Shown here one piece after another: positions 1 through 8,130 of a stretch of 64,000 nt of DNA. The DNA lies in NCBI RefSeq assembly GCF_947500765.1, contig NZ_CANMTH010000002.1, positions 641,542 through 705,541 on the forward strand. The letters are read 5' to 3'. Position 1 is the stretch's first letter. Every line of letters begins with the position of its first letter. This DNA comes from an uncultured Formosa sp. (GTDB taxonomy: Bacteria; Bacteroidota; Bacteroidia; Flavobacteriales; Flavobacteriaceae). The notes beneath the pieces are model-generated. The model saw only the letters and a list, made by a program, of their open reading frames with translations. It was not told the DNA's origin and made no database searches. The translations under genes and the position numbers were made by a program.

Positions 1-348
1 TATGGTAATGGTGTTATCTTGTCTTGTAACGTGTTCTTGCATTATAACCGTGTCTGCATCATCTGGGACTTTTGCTCCGGTAAAAATACGTACGGCTTCT
101 AAAGGGGGTAACGTAATGTGTTTTGCATCTCCTGCTTTAGATTCTTCAGTTACTTTGTAATCTGTTTTATCACTCCAAATAATAGCATAACCATCCATTG
201 CCGATTGTCTGAATGATGGCATATTAATAGGTGCCGAAATGTCTTCTGCCAAAATAGATCCTAAGCTTTTAGATATTTTTACCTTTTTTATATGATGGGA
301 TATCATGGTAGAATCTATAATGTGTAAGGCTTGCTGAACTGAAATCAT
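1..348 (-). CDS. moeA: Molybdopterin molybdenumtransferase MoeA, N-terminal part
   Basis: Reading the minus strand from the ATG at 346-348 gives MISVQQALHIIDS, then an AMDGYAI-like segment (SAMDGYAII) and a GAKVPDDADTVIMQEHV stretch. These match the N-terminal half of MoeA, the cytosolic enzyme that inserts molybdate into molybdopterin during molybdenum cofactor synthesis. The SAMDGYA and TGAxVPxGAD-type motifs are family hallmarks. The gene runs off the left edge, so only about 116 codons are visible and the catalytic middle and C-terminal domains cannot be judged. No other molybdenum cofactor gene is visible here; partners would lie to the left. Confidence 0.88.
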   Translation of the reverse strand, partial: MISVQQALHIIDSTMISHHIKKVKISKSLGSILAEDISAPINMPSFRQSAMDGYAIIWSDKTDYKVTEESKAGDAKHITLPPLEAVRIFTGAKVPDDADTVIMQEHVTRQDNTITI

Positions 349-572
349 ATATTAAAGCGTTATGTCCTGCCGAATATAACGAATAAAAGCATTCAAATTA
401 CATAAACTAAGTATTTTTACGTAGTTTTTAAGTATTGCTCTTTATTTTAATAATACGCTAAAGAATTACAGTGATTTATATTAAAACATGTTTTCGAATT
501 ACAATGAGATTCGAATGAGTTAAGCGTTCAAAACATTACATTGTAATTTTAATCTTTTAAATTATTTGATTT
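349..572. other. Divergent intergenic region
   Basis: This AT-rich gap separates moeA (leftward) from the metallophosphoesterase gene (rightward) and must hold both promoters. I see no gene, strong palindrome or repeat in it. Confidence 0.5.
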
Positions 573-1787
573 ATGAAATCGTATCCGTTATCAGTAATTA
601 TATTGCTTTGTGTCGCTATTTTACTGGTAGATGCCATTACGTTTTACTGGTTGCAATCTGTGTTACAATGGATAGAAGCAGATGTTTATAAGCATCTTAT
701 TAATGGGTTATTTGTGTTCTTTTCATTTGGTCTAGTTACCGCCATTATTGTTTTAAAAATCCGCTTAGACCATATCGATGTAAAACGTAAACAGTTACTT
801 ATTTCGTCGCTATATGGCTTGACCGTATCGTCTTTTGTACCTAAAATTATGTTTGTAGTGTTTATTACCATCTTAAGTGTTACAAATCGTATGTTTACTA
901 GTATCTTGCCATTGTGGTTAATTCCTGTTTTAGGCGTTATCGCTGGGGTTTTACCTTTCGGAGCTATTGTTTATGCGGTGTTTAAGGCCGTGTATCATTT
1001 TAAAATTTATCATATTGCGGTACAGCATGAGGATTTACCTAAATCCTTCGAAGGCTTGCGTGTGGTACATATATCCGATTTGCATTTAGGAAGCTTAAAT
1101 TATCGTTATAAGGTGTTAGATCGGGTTATAAACATTATTAATAAATTAAAACCCGATGTATTGTGCTTTACTGGCGATTTAGTGAATAATTACGCATGGG
1201 AACTTAACGGATGGGAAACCTGTTTTTTAAAACTGTCTCCGGACATTAAGAAATATGCCATTTTAGGAAATCATGATTATGGCGATTATAGTTTGTGGAA
1301 AAATGAAGCCGATAAGCAAGACAATTTAGAGCAACTGAAACAGTTTTATACCACCATTCATTTTAAATTATTACTGAATGCGTCTGATATTATTTCTAAA
1401 AACAACGAACACCTTCATATTATTGGTGTCGAAAATTGGGGGCTGCCACCCTTTAAACAATACGGAGATTTAAAACAGAGTCTGTCTGGTTTAAAACCTA
1501 CCGACTTTAAAATATTAATGTCGCACGATCCAACACATTGGAGCGAAGAGGTTGTAAAACATACCAATATTGCTTTAACACTTGCGGGACATACACATGG
1601 TATGCAAGCCGGACTTCGAGTTAAAAATAAAGCATGGAGCCCTATACAATATAAGTATAAACATTGGGCAGGATTGTATAAAGAAGCACAACAATATTTA
1701 TATGTAAATAGGGGATTAGGCTGGTTAGGGTTTCCTGGAAGATTGGGCATGCGTCCCGAGATAACGGTACTGACATTAAAATCTTAA
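573..1787 (+). CDS. Membrane-anchored calcineurin-like metallophosphoesterase
   Basis: This 404-residue protein has about four hydrophobic segments in its first 145 residues, followed by a calcineurin-like phosphoesterase domain. The metal-binding motifs are present in order: HISDLHLG (Asp169, His171), CFTGDLVNN, GNHDYG and AGHTHG. The layout matches the YkuE/YaeI-type family of membrane-bound binuclear metal phosphoesterases. The natural substrate is not clear; some relatives act on lipid-linked pyrophosphates. The catalytic domain follows a cluster of membrane helices, and its side of the membrane cannot be settled by eye. It sits alone on this strand, 39 bp before the ArsC-like gene, with which it could be cotranscribed. 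Confidence 0.85.
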   Translation: MKSYPLSVIILLCVAILLVDAITFYWLQSVLQWIEADVYKHLINGLFVFFSFGLVTAIIVLKIRLDHIDVKRKQLLISSLYGLTVSSFVPKIMFVVFITILSVTNRMFTSILPLWLIPVLGVIAGVLPFGAIVYAVFKAVYHFKIYHIAVQHEDLPKSFEGLRVVHISDLHLGSLNYRYKVLDRVINIINKLKPDVLCFTGDLVNNYAWELNGWETCFLKLSPDIKKYAILGNHDYGDYSLWKNEADKQDNLEQLKQFYTTIHFKLLLNASDIISKNNEHLHIIGVENWGLPPFKQYGDLKQSLSGLKPTDFKILMSHDPTHWSEEVVKHTNIALTLAGHTHGMQAGLRVKNKAWSPIQYKYKHWAGLYKEAQQYLYVNRGLGWLGFPGRLGMRPEITVLTLKS

Positions 1788-1826
1788 GAAAATAAAAATA
1801 GAATTAATCATTAAAAAAATCAAATT

Positions 1827-2237
1827 ATGGATATTATGGGAGTTATAGCAGAAGATAAAAATCAAATGACTTTAATTTATAATTCAGAAACATCTGTAGG
1901 AAAACAAACGTTAGCCTATGCAAATGCATCAGATAAGGCGTTGGCTTCTGTAGATATTTCGAAAACTAAAGTTACAGGAACGCAGTGGGCAGAGTTAGCC
2001 TCTCGATTAGATATTAATATAGCCGATCTGGTAGATCAAGAGCATGCTAACTTTGTTAAAAACTTTGGAAACAAAGCCGCGCTATTAAGTTCCGAAGATT
2101 GGATAAAGGTTTTACATAACCAGCCCGAAGTATTAAAGGGGTGCATTGTTATTAATGGAAAAGAAAGCCTAGTTATTACAAACCCATCAGATCTCGTTAA
2201 GTATTTAGAATCTAATAGTGCAGGGATAGACGAATAG
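1827..2237 (+). CDS. ArsC/Spx-fold protein, arsenate-reductase-like
   Basis: The 136-residue protein has the arrangement of the ArsC/YffB family: an N-terminal strand (MTLIYNSET), a segment on threshold KTKVTGTQWAEL where ArsC proteins have a helical insert, and a C-terminal block (EVLKGCIVINGKESLVITNPSDLVKYL) equivalent to the 'RPIVV..G' part of the fold. The usual N-terminal catalytic cysteine is missing: the position after the first strand reads NSETSVGKQ rather than CxxxxK/R. The only cysteine is in KGCIVI near the C-terminus. It is therefore probably not a working arsenate reductase of the classical type and may have a regulatory or other thiol role. Such Cys-less relatives are common in Flavobacteria. 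Confidence 0.65.
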   Translation: MDIMGVIAEDKNQMTLIYNSETSVGKQTLAYANASDKALASVDISKTKVTGTQWAELASRLDINIADLVDQEHANFVKNFGNKAALLSSEDWIKVLHNQPEVLKGCIVINGKESLVITNPSDLVKYLESNSAGIDE

Positions 2238-2242
2238 TTGTC

Positions 2243-2638
2243 TTAAGCTTTTACCTGAATACCGTCTAAAAATGTATGCAAGGTAGCTAAGTCGTCTTCG
2301 TTAATCATTTCAGTATTAATAGCGAGTGTTTTTGTCTCTGATATTAACTTGTAACCAGATTTAAACTTTTTTATTTCTGTAATGTCACTAATAGCTATCT
2401 GTTTTGGAAGCGGTATAGGTTTAGAAATCACATTGTTTTCAATGGTCATATAGGAGGTAAAGCGTTGCACAAAATAGAGACTCAGATATAAAATAGCCAA
2501 AATAATCCAGCCGTAAGTAAGAAAGCTAAGTTTAGATTGGTCTGTAAAGCTAATTTTTATAATGGCAATAACACTCCAGACTACTCCTGCTATAAGGTTC
2601 ATGTTTAGCTTCTTCTTTTTATAGCGTATTTTTATCAT
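2243..2638 (-). CDS. Small membrane protein with PH-like domain
   Basis: The protein of about 131 residues begins with a very basic segment (MIKIRYKKKKLN), followed by two hydrophobic segments (LIAGVVWSVIAIIKISF and LSFLTYGWIILAILYLSLYF) and a soluble tail with alternating strands (MTIENNVISKPIPLPKQIAISDITEIKKF...). This looks like bacterial PH-domain (YdbS-like) membrane proteins. I chose the ATG at 2638; a longer frame from a GTG at 2692 adds 18 residues that look untypical. It is convergent with the ArsC-like gene, with 5 bp between the stops. The function is unknown. Confidence 0.5.
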   Translation of the reverse strand: MIKIRYKKKKLNMNLIAGVVWSVIAIIKISFTDQSKLSFLTYGWIILAILYLSLYFVQRFTSYMTIENNVISKPIPLPKQIAISDITEIKKFKSGYKLISETKTLAINTEMINEDDLATLHTFLDGIQVKA

Positions 2639-3109
2639 GGGGCGTATGTTGTAAGTTATTAATTTAGATAAGTTGAGGTATTCTAAGTGCACTTTTTAAT
2701 GAGGCATATGTATTTTAAGCTTAGAATGCGTCACGTTCTATTTGTAGGAAACCAATTTACACAATTTTTAAATGTATTAGTCGTTCTTCTGATAAAAAAA
2801 AATAGGGATACTAAAATAGTAAACTGCTAAAAATATATTGAAGAGTGATTGCCATACTTCATTTATACTTCTAGCAGTTTTATTTATATAAATTTAGTTC
2901 CGTTTATCTATTAGATATTAATTTTGTTATAATAATTTTAAAGGAATAAAAGTTAATCATAATATATATACCTCAAAAAGAACCAACCAGGGATTATAAA
3001 AGGTATGTAAGGTAAATTGTAATTGTTTTGATCAAAATATAATTATATAAACAACAAAGATAATAATCCAAAAGAATTGAATATTAAACTTCCTTTAATT
3101 GATTTTTAT
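2639..3109. other. Gene-free stretch with one long inverted repeat
   Basis: I find no convincing gene here. The stretch is very AT-rich. An inverted repeat (AAACTGCTA at 2821-2829 and TAGCAGTTT at 2872-2880, followed by TATTT) encloses a smaller GAAG/CTTC pairing and could be a terminator or a short structured RNA. Neither neighbour needs a terminator at that point. Confidence 0.35.
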
Positions 3110-3808
3110 TCAGCAAATTAACAACAACCTGCTTTGTCCAGTTTTTTCTTTAGGTGCACGGTGAACACATGGAAGGACTTTACTTTCGGGATGGTCTATG
3201 GCTAATTTCCATAGGTGACCGAGCCCTAAAGTTATAGGGCGTGCGTCAGGTTTTTCTTGATAGTGTAGATCAAAGAAATGTTCAGTTAAAAAAGATTCAA
3301 AACCTTCATCTGTTCCCTGATATAGTTTTTTGAGTTCATCACGTATCTCGGGAACAAGCACTTTTTGTATGGCTTGTGAATTTGGCAATATTTCACTAGA
3401 CTCGCCGTAGTAAGTGCATAAAAAAGTTTCGGTAGGTATAGGTGAGCGATCGACATGAAAAGAATAAACATCGGTAGGAAAAAATGGGTAAATATCATCT
3501 CTCTCATAAGACTTGATTATATTAAGTGTTGGAGATGCGCCATGAGCTCTCAACACCTTCAAGTCATTTAAAAGAATTTCACGAGCAAGCTGCCCTTGTT
3601 TACTCAATTTAAGTTCACGAAGTTCCTCTGGATTAAGTTCTGCTATATTTTCGTCTAGTTCTACTTTTTTAACTATCTCAGAAAAATCACCTATTAGTTT
3701 ACGAGTCCAACAATTGGCATTAACCTTTCCATGAAAAGGTGTCGAGATAAGATCTTGAAAATTCGAGACCCAGTGAATTTGATTCTCTGCATGAGATAAA
3801 TCTATCAT
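3110..3808 (-). CDS. DUF1826-like protein
   Basis: This 232-residue soluble protein has no signal peptide. The middle carries FHVDRSPIPTETFLCTYYGES and the C-terminus carries CVHRAPKEKTGQSRLLLIC. A conserved 'HRAP...RLLL' ending and an inner 'H.D...CTY.G' block resemble the DUF1826 family; the H-x-D and the later HR suggest a cupin or dioxygenase-like metal site, which is inference. The gene starts at an ATG overlapped by ATGATA, about 80 bp from the start-side neighbour. DUF1826 genes are often found near metal-uptake genes in other phyla, but no such neighbour is visible here. Confidence 0.5.
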   Translation of the reverse strand: MIDLSHAENQIHWVSNFQDLISTPFHGKVNANCWTRKLIGDFSEIVKKVELDENIAELNPEELRELKLSKQGQLAREILLNDLKVLRAHGASPTLNIIKSYERDDIYPFFPTDVYSFHVDRSPIPTETFLCTYYGESSEILPNSQAIQKVLVPEIRDELKKLYQGTDEGFESFLTEHFFDLHYQEKPDARPITLGLGHLWKLAIDHPESKVLPCVHRAPKEKTGQSRLLLIC

Positions 3809-3890
3809 AATGGTTTGTTACTGTTTTGTATAATAGTTGTGTATTTTTAACCTGTTTATAGTTAATAAGTATAAAAGCATTTCCCTCCAT

Positions 3891-5054
3891 TCATAATATA
3901 TTAAATCCAACAATAAAAGATAACGTTTTGTAATCTGATTTTTTACTTAGATAGGATTTTAAAACGTCTCTAGTTGTTAAATACCTTATTTCAAAACTCA
4001 ATTTTTTATTAAAATTATAACCAATACCAAAGGCATAATTTATACCTGATGTAATCTCAAAATCCCCAGTTCTATCCTCTATACTTGAATTAATAGGAAC
4101 ATCATAAACAAGCGAAATGTTAGTGAAAATTTTTGATTTATCGTTTAAAAATAAATAATATCGAAATCCTATAGGTAACTCTATTGATTTGTAATCTACA
4201 TCATCAGACTCTTTATAATATTGATATGTTGGTTCAAGTAAAATAGCGAATTTGTTTTTATTAAATGGTAGTATATACTCGGCCTCAACACCAAATCTAA
4301 GATTTGTTTTATTAGGAAAATCAATATTTAAATAACTATATATTTTATTTGAAATGTCTATAGAACTAAGATTAACTCCTGGTCTAATGTATAAGTTAAA
4401 TAGGTCCTTCTTTTCTTTTTCGTTATTATATTTAGTGTAATTTGAATTTTTACAATCATTAAAACGTATAAAGTATTTAATTAAATCTTTACGATAATAT
4501 TTTAAGTTTTCAATTTTTTGTTTAGAAATAGAAGGACACTTTAATTCGTTTAATATTTGTTGTTTAAATCCGTTATTTTTTTTAATTATGTTGTCGGTAG
4601 TTAAATATTGTTTGTAAATGAGTTGTTCAATTTCTTTATTAGATACTGTATAAAAGAAACGACGCAAATTGTTTTCTTGATAATAATATAAATTAGCTTC
4701 ACCCTCAATTAATACTTTTAAAAATAGGGTTTCGTTAACGAAAATTGGTTTTCTTAAAGTACTTAATTTATTAATTTGTTCAGGCGACTTATCAATGTTT
4801 AATGAAAACCTAATGTATTTTGTCGTGTTGACTGAAAATTCTTTTATTGTATTTATACTTTGTTCACTAACTTCTGAAGATTCATTTAGTTTGTAATTAA
4901 TTTTTGTAGGATTATTTAACCAATCTAGATTTTGTATAAGACATTCTGTTTTTAAATTATTATTATCAATAAAATATCCTTTCTCAAATTTTATTTGTGC
5001 GTAAATATTAAAGGTTAGAATAAAAAATAATGCAAATGTTAGTATTTTTTTCAT
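3891..5054 (-). CDS. Secreted protein, probable outer-membrane beta-barrel
   Basis: The 387-residue product starts with a clear signal peptide (MKKILTFALFFILTFNIYAQ). The first half is a globular domain with many Asn and Lys residues. The second half (from about residue 220) has the alternating pattern of a PorT-like or OmpA-like barrel: LYIRPGVNLSS, NLRFGVEAEYILPF, FAILLEPTYQYY, IELPIGFRYYLF and a final TLSFIVGFNIL that ends in a hydrophobic residue. This layout is common in Bacteroidota outer-membrane proteins of unknown function. It lies downstream of the first cassette-like repeat, so it may be the receiving, older gene at that junction. Confidence 0.55.
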   Translation of the reverse strand: MKKILTFALFFILTFNIYAQIKFEKGYFIDNNNLKTECLIQNLDWLNNPTKINYKLNESSEVSEQSINTIKEFSVNTTKYIRFSLNIDKSPEQINKLSTLRKPIFVNETLFLKVLIEGEANLYYYQENNLRRFFYTVSNKEIEQLIYKQYLTTDNIIKKNNGFKQQILNELKCPSISKQKIENLKYYRKDLIKYFIRFNDCKNSNYTKYNNEKEKKDLFNLYIRPGVNLSSIDISNKIYSYLNIDFPNKTNLRFGVEAEYILPFNKNKFAILLEPTYQYYKESDDVDYKSIELPIGFRYYLFLNDKSKIFTNISLVYDVPINSSIEDRTGDFEITSGINYAFGIGYNFNKKLSFEIRYLTTRDVLKSYLSKKSDYKTLSFIVGFNIL

Positions 5055-5149
5055 TTGGTAGGTTTTTCAGTTGCAGACTTTGTGTTGTCTGTACAGCTAA
5101 TGATTTTAATTATTAGTAGTGTAAAAAAAGATGTGAGTTTTTATTAATT

Positions 5150-5231
5150 ACATTTTTTGCGGCTTTTTTGGCCTGTTGTAAACTTGTAAAGGGGGGCAGG
5201 TGAAATTTTATGCGGTGTTGGGCATAGTTAT
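5150..5231 (-). repeat. Cassette-boundary-like repeat, copy A1
   Basis: Read on the minus strand, this begins immediately after the relic peptide stop with ATGCCCAACACCGCATAAAA. It parallels copy A2 (ACAACACCATATATAATTTA) and the copy at 58268 (TCAACACCGTATATAATTTA). GCCCAAC fits the RYYYAAC core of integron attC sites, but I see no clean partner GTTRRRY here. The rest of the copy is diverged. Confidence 0.4.
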
Positions 5232-5300
5232 TTAGAATAATTTAATAAGCTTAATGTCTTTTTTAGTGTAATGAATTATAGAATTTGAACTTATTTCCAT
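5232..5300 (-). pseudogene. 22-codon gene relic, AbiGi-like start
   Basis: An ATG at 5298-5300 opens a frame reading MEISSNSIIHYTK then KDIKLIKLF and a stop at 5232-5234. The first 13 residues resemble my memory of the N-terminus of AbiGi-like abortive-infection proteins (M-x-I-S-x-N-S-x-x-H-Y/F-T). The frame then ends abruptly between two cassette-boundary-like repeats, so this looks like the leftover first codons of a deleted defence gene. The family match is a recollection over only 13 residues and should be treated as tentative. Confidence 0.3.
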
Positions 5301-5446
5301 AGTTGTGTTTAATTAATGCCTGCGAGTTTGTGTGTGGTTTGTTAAGTGGTTTAATCAAATAAAAACCGGATAAAAAATCTGTAAGGATTTTCATGGATAA
5401 GCAGAAAGCCAGCAATAAATTATATATGGTGTTGTAATGCGTGTTT
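5301..5446 (-). repeat. Cassette-boundary-like repeat, copy A2
   Basis: On the minus strand this copy runs from the stop of the 5447 gene to the relic ATG. It reads CAACACCATATATAATTTAT, TGCTGGC, an AAAATCCTTACAGATTTTTT hairpin, GTTTTTATTTG, CCACTTAACAAACCACACAC and AAAC. The copy at 58268-58419 has the same blocks in the same order: CAACACCGTATATAATTTAT, TGCTAG, AAAATCCTCGCGGATTTT, GTTTTTATTTG, CCACGCAACAAACCATATAC, AAAC. The two are 52 kb apart on opposite strands and both end just before a start codon. Confidence 0.65.
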
Positions 5447-5863
5447 TCATTCCGTTTTAATATTCAGCCATTTATTTCTCCAAATAGTTATCGTTCCAAT
5501 AATTCCAAACAAAAAAATCACAAAAATTCCAATTCCGATATTTTTTGGTACAATTTTCAGATTAAAAAACATAAGTACAATTAACGGAAACATTGCTCCA
5601 AATAATGGCATTTTTTTATTCAGAAATTTATTACCACAGACAATTATTTTTCCGTTTTCAGATAAATTTCGCAATTCCATTTTTTCACTTCCACACCATT
5701 GAATTTTTGCTTTCAAAGTTTCGTTCTTAAACTCGCTTGGTATTTCAATAATTTTTTCTTCTCCGTTTTTCAATTCAGTCAGATATTTTTTTCCGACTAA
5801 TATTTCATACGAACAATTTTTGTTAAAATTCTCTTTTGGTCTAAATAACGTGATTTTTCTCAT
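5447..5863 (-). CDS. Orphan membrane protein within a cassette-like unit
   Basis: I do not recognise this 138-residue protein. The N-terminal 80 residues look like a small beta domain (MRKITLFRPKENFNKNC..., EIPSEFKNETLKAKIQWCG) and the C-terminal part holds two hydrophobic segments (LFGAMFPLIVLMFFNL and IGIGIFVIFLFGIIGTITIW) that should span the membrane. It is flanked on both sides by repeats of the cassette-boundary type (A2 downstream, A3 upstream), with almost no other intergenic DNA, which is how a mobile single-gene cassette would look. Cysteines at the domain core are few. Confidence 0.55.
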   Translation of the reverse strand: MRKITLFRPKENFNKNCSYEILVGKKYLTELKNGEEKIIEIPSEFKNETLKAKIQWCGSEKMELRNLSENGKIIVCGNKFLNKKMPLFGAMFPLIVLMFFNLKIVPKNIGIGIFVIFLFGIIGTITIWRNKWLNIKTE

Positions 5864-5963
5864 ATGGTTTAAGCGGGTTTGTATGCGAGGATTTTCCGAA
5901 GGAAAATCAGAGTTAGCAAAAAAGCAACTAGCAATTGGTTATAGACGTTCTTAGCAAATGTTT
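5864..5963 (-). repeat. Cassette-boundary-like repeat, copy A3
   Basis: On the minus strand this copy starts after the stop of the SH3-domain gene and ends at the ATG of the 5863 gene. It contains TAACCAATTGCTAG, TCTGATTTTCC, a perfect hairpin (5890-5908, GATTTTCC-TTC-GGAAAATC) and CCTCGCATACAAACCCGC. The copy near 59187 has TCTGATTTTCCTGCGGAAAA and CCTCGCACACAAATCCGC at the same spacing. Confidence 0.6.
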
Positions 5964-6590
5964 TTAATTACATAGACTTCTTGATACATATGATTTATTA
6001 CCATTCGAATTAATATAATAACATCCACCTCTTGGCCCTCTATAATAGGTTCTATAATTTCTGATTTTTTTTATTTTTGGTTGGTAAGTATTAGGTGTAA
6101 TTTGACTTGAATTGGAATTTTCTTTATTAGAAGGTTTACTATTAATCTCGTTAGTAAGTTTAGTATTAGTATCAATTGATTTAATAAAATTAATTGTTGT
6201 ACTATTTTGATTTATCCAAATCTCATTCATAAACCCACAAAATGAGCCATAACAAACTTGAAACCAACCATTTTTGTAACCTATTATAATAACTTCTTTA
6301 TCTTCATCAAAAGTTGTAATTATATCACCAAACACACTAGGTTCTTTTTTAAGCTTAGCTCTCTTTCTTGCAATTGAAGTAAAAGAAGAATCTTTTATTT
6401 TGCTTAAAAATTTTTCAGACTCTATTCTTGATATTTTTAGCTCAACATCTTTTACAGAATCTTTCAAAATTTTAATTCTGAGTTCGAGATCCTTCTTATG
6501 ATTTTCTAAAGATTCTACTTTTTCATTTTGAGTGTAGGCAAATATTGAAATTAAAAGAGTGAAATATGTTAGATAGATATGTTTCATCAA
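5964..6590 (-). CDS. Secreted SH3-like protein with basic C-terminal adaptor motif
   Basis: The 208-residue protein has a signal peptide (MMKHIYLTYFTLLISIFAYTQ), a Lys/Glu-rich coiled coil at about residues 22-60 (NHKKDLELRIKILKDSVKDV), a bacterial SH3 domain at about 70-125 (IARKRAKLKKEPSVFGDII...GYKNGWFQVCYGSFCGFMNE), an Asn/Ser-rich linker and a C-terminal YYRGPRGGCYYINSNGNKSY motif. That last motif is a small basic adaptor-like module frequent in Bacteroidota and phycodnaviruses. SH3b domains usually bind peptidoglycan or peptides. The start lies 22 bp from repeat copy 1, which probably carries its promoter. Confidence 0.65.
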   Translation of the reverse strand: MMKHIYLTYFTLLISIFAYTQNEKVESLENHKKDLELRIKILKDSVKDVELKISRIESEKFLSKIKDSSFTSIARKRAKLKKEPSVFGDIITTFDEDKEVIIIGYKNGWFQVCYGSFCGFMNEIWINQNSTTINFIKSIDTNTKLTNEINSKPSNKENSNSSQITPNTYQPKIKKIRNYRTYYRGPRGGCYYINSNGNKSYVSRSLCN

Positions 6591-6611
6591 ATGTTTGCTA
6601 ACTCCTATTAA

Positions 6612-6712
6612 CCAAAATAAACATAAGTTTATCCCGTAAAGAAGCTTATTAAATTAAGAAGCTTAAAAATAAAACAATTCAATAAATTTAATTTACGGGG
6701 AAACCGTAATTA
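6612..6712 (-). promoter_or_regulatory. Four-copy upstream repeat, copy 1
   Basis: This contains CAAAATAAACATAAGTTTAT, CCCGTAAA, then CTTAAAAATAAAACAATTC and TTACGGGGAAACCGTAA (an imperfect palindrome). It lies 22 bp upstream of the SH3-domain gene. Copy 4 (12144-12243) has the same two blocks in the same order; copies 2 and 3 share the AAAATAAAACAA and palindrome parts. Confidence 0.55.
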
Positions 6713-7044
6713 AGCAAAATAGTTTATGTAATATAAGAGTGTTTGGAGCGCTAAGTTTATGTGTTACAAACGGAGAAGTGTGTTAAGAAGAGGGGAAACA
6801 CAACGGTTATTTTACTGCGTTGTGGAGTGATGCAAAATTTATGTCTGTTTTTTTTTTTTTTTTTTTGCTAGAGCTATCAGGAAGAATTTGTTAGTATTTT
6901 TTAAATTTCAGATTAAAGTAATGACTCAAGTTTTAATTTGTATTGTGGTAACAAAGACACATCTTCACCTTTAACTGTCTAGTACAATCTTACACCTAAA
7001 AATGTTGTTTGTTTTAATGTTACACTTTTTTATATGTATTGGCT
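6713..7044. other. Gene-free stretch with 19-base T run
   Basis: No gene is visible. The stretch has a hairpin (CACAACG at 6799-6805 with CGTTGTG at 6818-6824) and an uninterrupted run of 19 T residues at 6848-6866. A run this long is prone to replication slippage and to sequencing error. It could mark the end of transcription on the plus strand, but no plus-strand gene precedes it. Confidence 0.45.
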
Positions 7045-8064
7045 TTATTTATCCATCACATAGTCTAACTTGCTTTTTTTAATTAAATTTTCAATGGTAT
7101 TGTACGCCTCATCCTCATGCAAAGACTTGTAACAATTTGCTATTTGAATTTTTGAATTTAATTTATCTACCGTTAAGTTTTCACTGCGTTGAAATAGGTT
7201 TAAAGCACTTTTATAATTTGTTTTTAAATATTGTTTAACAGCTTCATTATAAAATAAAGAATATCTTTTATTGAATTTTTCAGGTTTAGATGTCACCACC
7301 GTAACCTTGCTAGATCTTGAACTCATTCCTCTTACATTTGGCATTTCATAATACAGCTTAGACCATGTTTTTAAAACAGGTATTTTCTTACCATTAATAG
7401 TTGGTAAACGCCACATTCCACTAGTCTTTTTTATAGCCTCAACGACATCTAAGTCATATTTTTTATTAATGTGATGAAATATTTTTATATCCTTGACTTG
7501 ATTAGTTGTGTCAATAATAAATGTAGCATAAGAATATGCTTCTTTATCCTTGGTGTTATGTTTGATATTATCTGTTATAAAGTCGAAGCTATTTTTATAT
7601 TGATTATTTTTAAATGTTGGAGAGATTAATGCATTTTCGAAATAGATGGTATCCTTATCTTTTAGGAAAAAGTCATTCGGAGTCAGAGTGTTTTTTATAT
7701 ATGCATCTTCTTTAATAAAATAAAGCGTAGTAAGTGCTCCCTTTTTATTTGAATCTTGAATAATTAATGAATCTTTATCCAGTTTTAAAATCTCTTGAGA
7801 GTTAAACTTTAATTGCAGTGTTTTACTTTCTATGTTGTAATCAGATTCGATACCTAAATCTTTTGATGATGTGGATAAATAAAATTTACCATTTGGTTTA
7901 AATGTATATTTTAGGAAATTAGTAAATTCATTAATTTCCTTACTGTCTGATTTTAAATTTGTCTTTATCCAAGTTCCTAAAATTAAATTTTCAGATTGAC
8001 TGTAGCTATTTGAGAAAATTAAATTTAATATTATTAGTAATAGAACTTTATAAGTTGTTTTCAT
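7045..8064 (-). CDS. Secreted protein with TonB-C-like domain
   Basis: The 339-residue protein begins with a signal peptide (MKTTYKVLLLIILNLIFSNSYSQ). Residues about 28-105 (LGTWIKTNL...FKPNGKFYLS...LKFNSQEILKL) resemble a lipocalin-like domain. Residues about 165-240 (YATFIIDTTNQVKDIKIFHH...LDVVEAIKKTSGMWRLPTIN..KIPV) follow the pattern of the TonB C-terminal domain. A helical, TPR-like tail follows (YNEAVKQYLKTNYKSALNLF). There is no N-terminal membrane anchor with a Pro-rich linker, so it is not a normal energy transducer; secreted TonB-C-like proteins of unknown role are common in Flavobacteria. Repeat copy 2 lies 67 bp upstream. Confidence 0.55.
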   Translation of the reverse strand: MKTTYKVLLLIILNLIFSNSYSQSENLILGTWIKTNLKSDSKEINEFTNFLKYTFKPNGKFYLSTSSKDLGIESDYNIESKTLQLKFNSQEILKLDKDSLIIQDSNKKGALTTLYFIKEDAYIKNTLTPNDFFLKDKDTIYFENALISPTFKNNQYKNSFDFITDNIKHNTKDKEAYSYATFIIDTTNQVKDIKIFHHINKKYDLDVVEAIKKTSGMWRLPTINGKKIPVLKTWSKLYYEMPNVRGMSSRSSKVTVVTSKPEKFNKRYSLFYNEAVKQYLKTNYKSALNLFQRSENLTVDKLNSKIQIANCYKSLHEDEAYNTIENLIKKSKLDYVMDK

Positions 8065-8130
8065 GCTTTAATTTTTTTGTATTACTAGCAACATACACAC
8101 ATACAATTACAAGTGAATACAAGACTGTCT

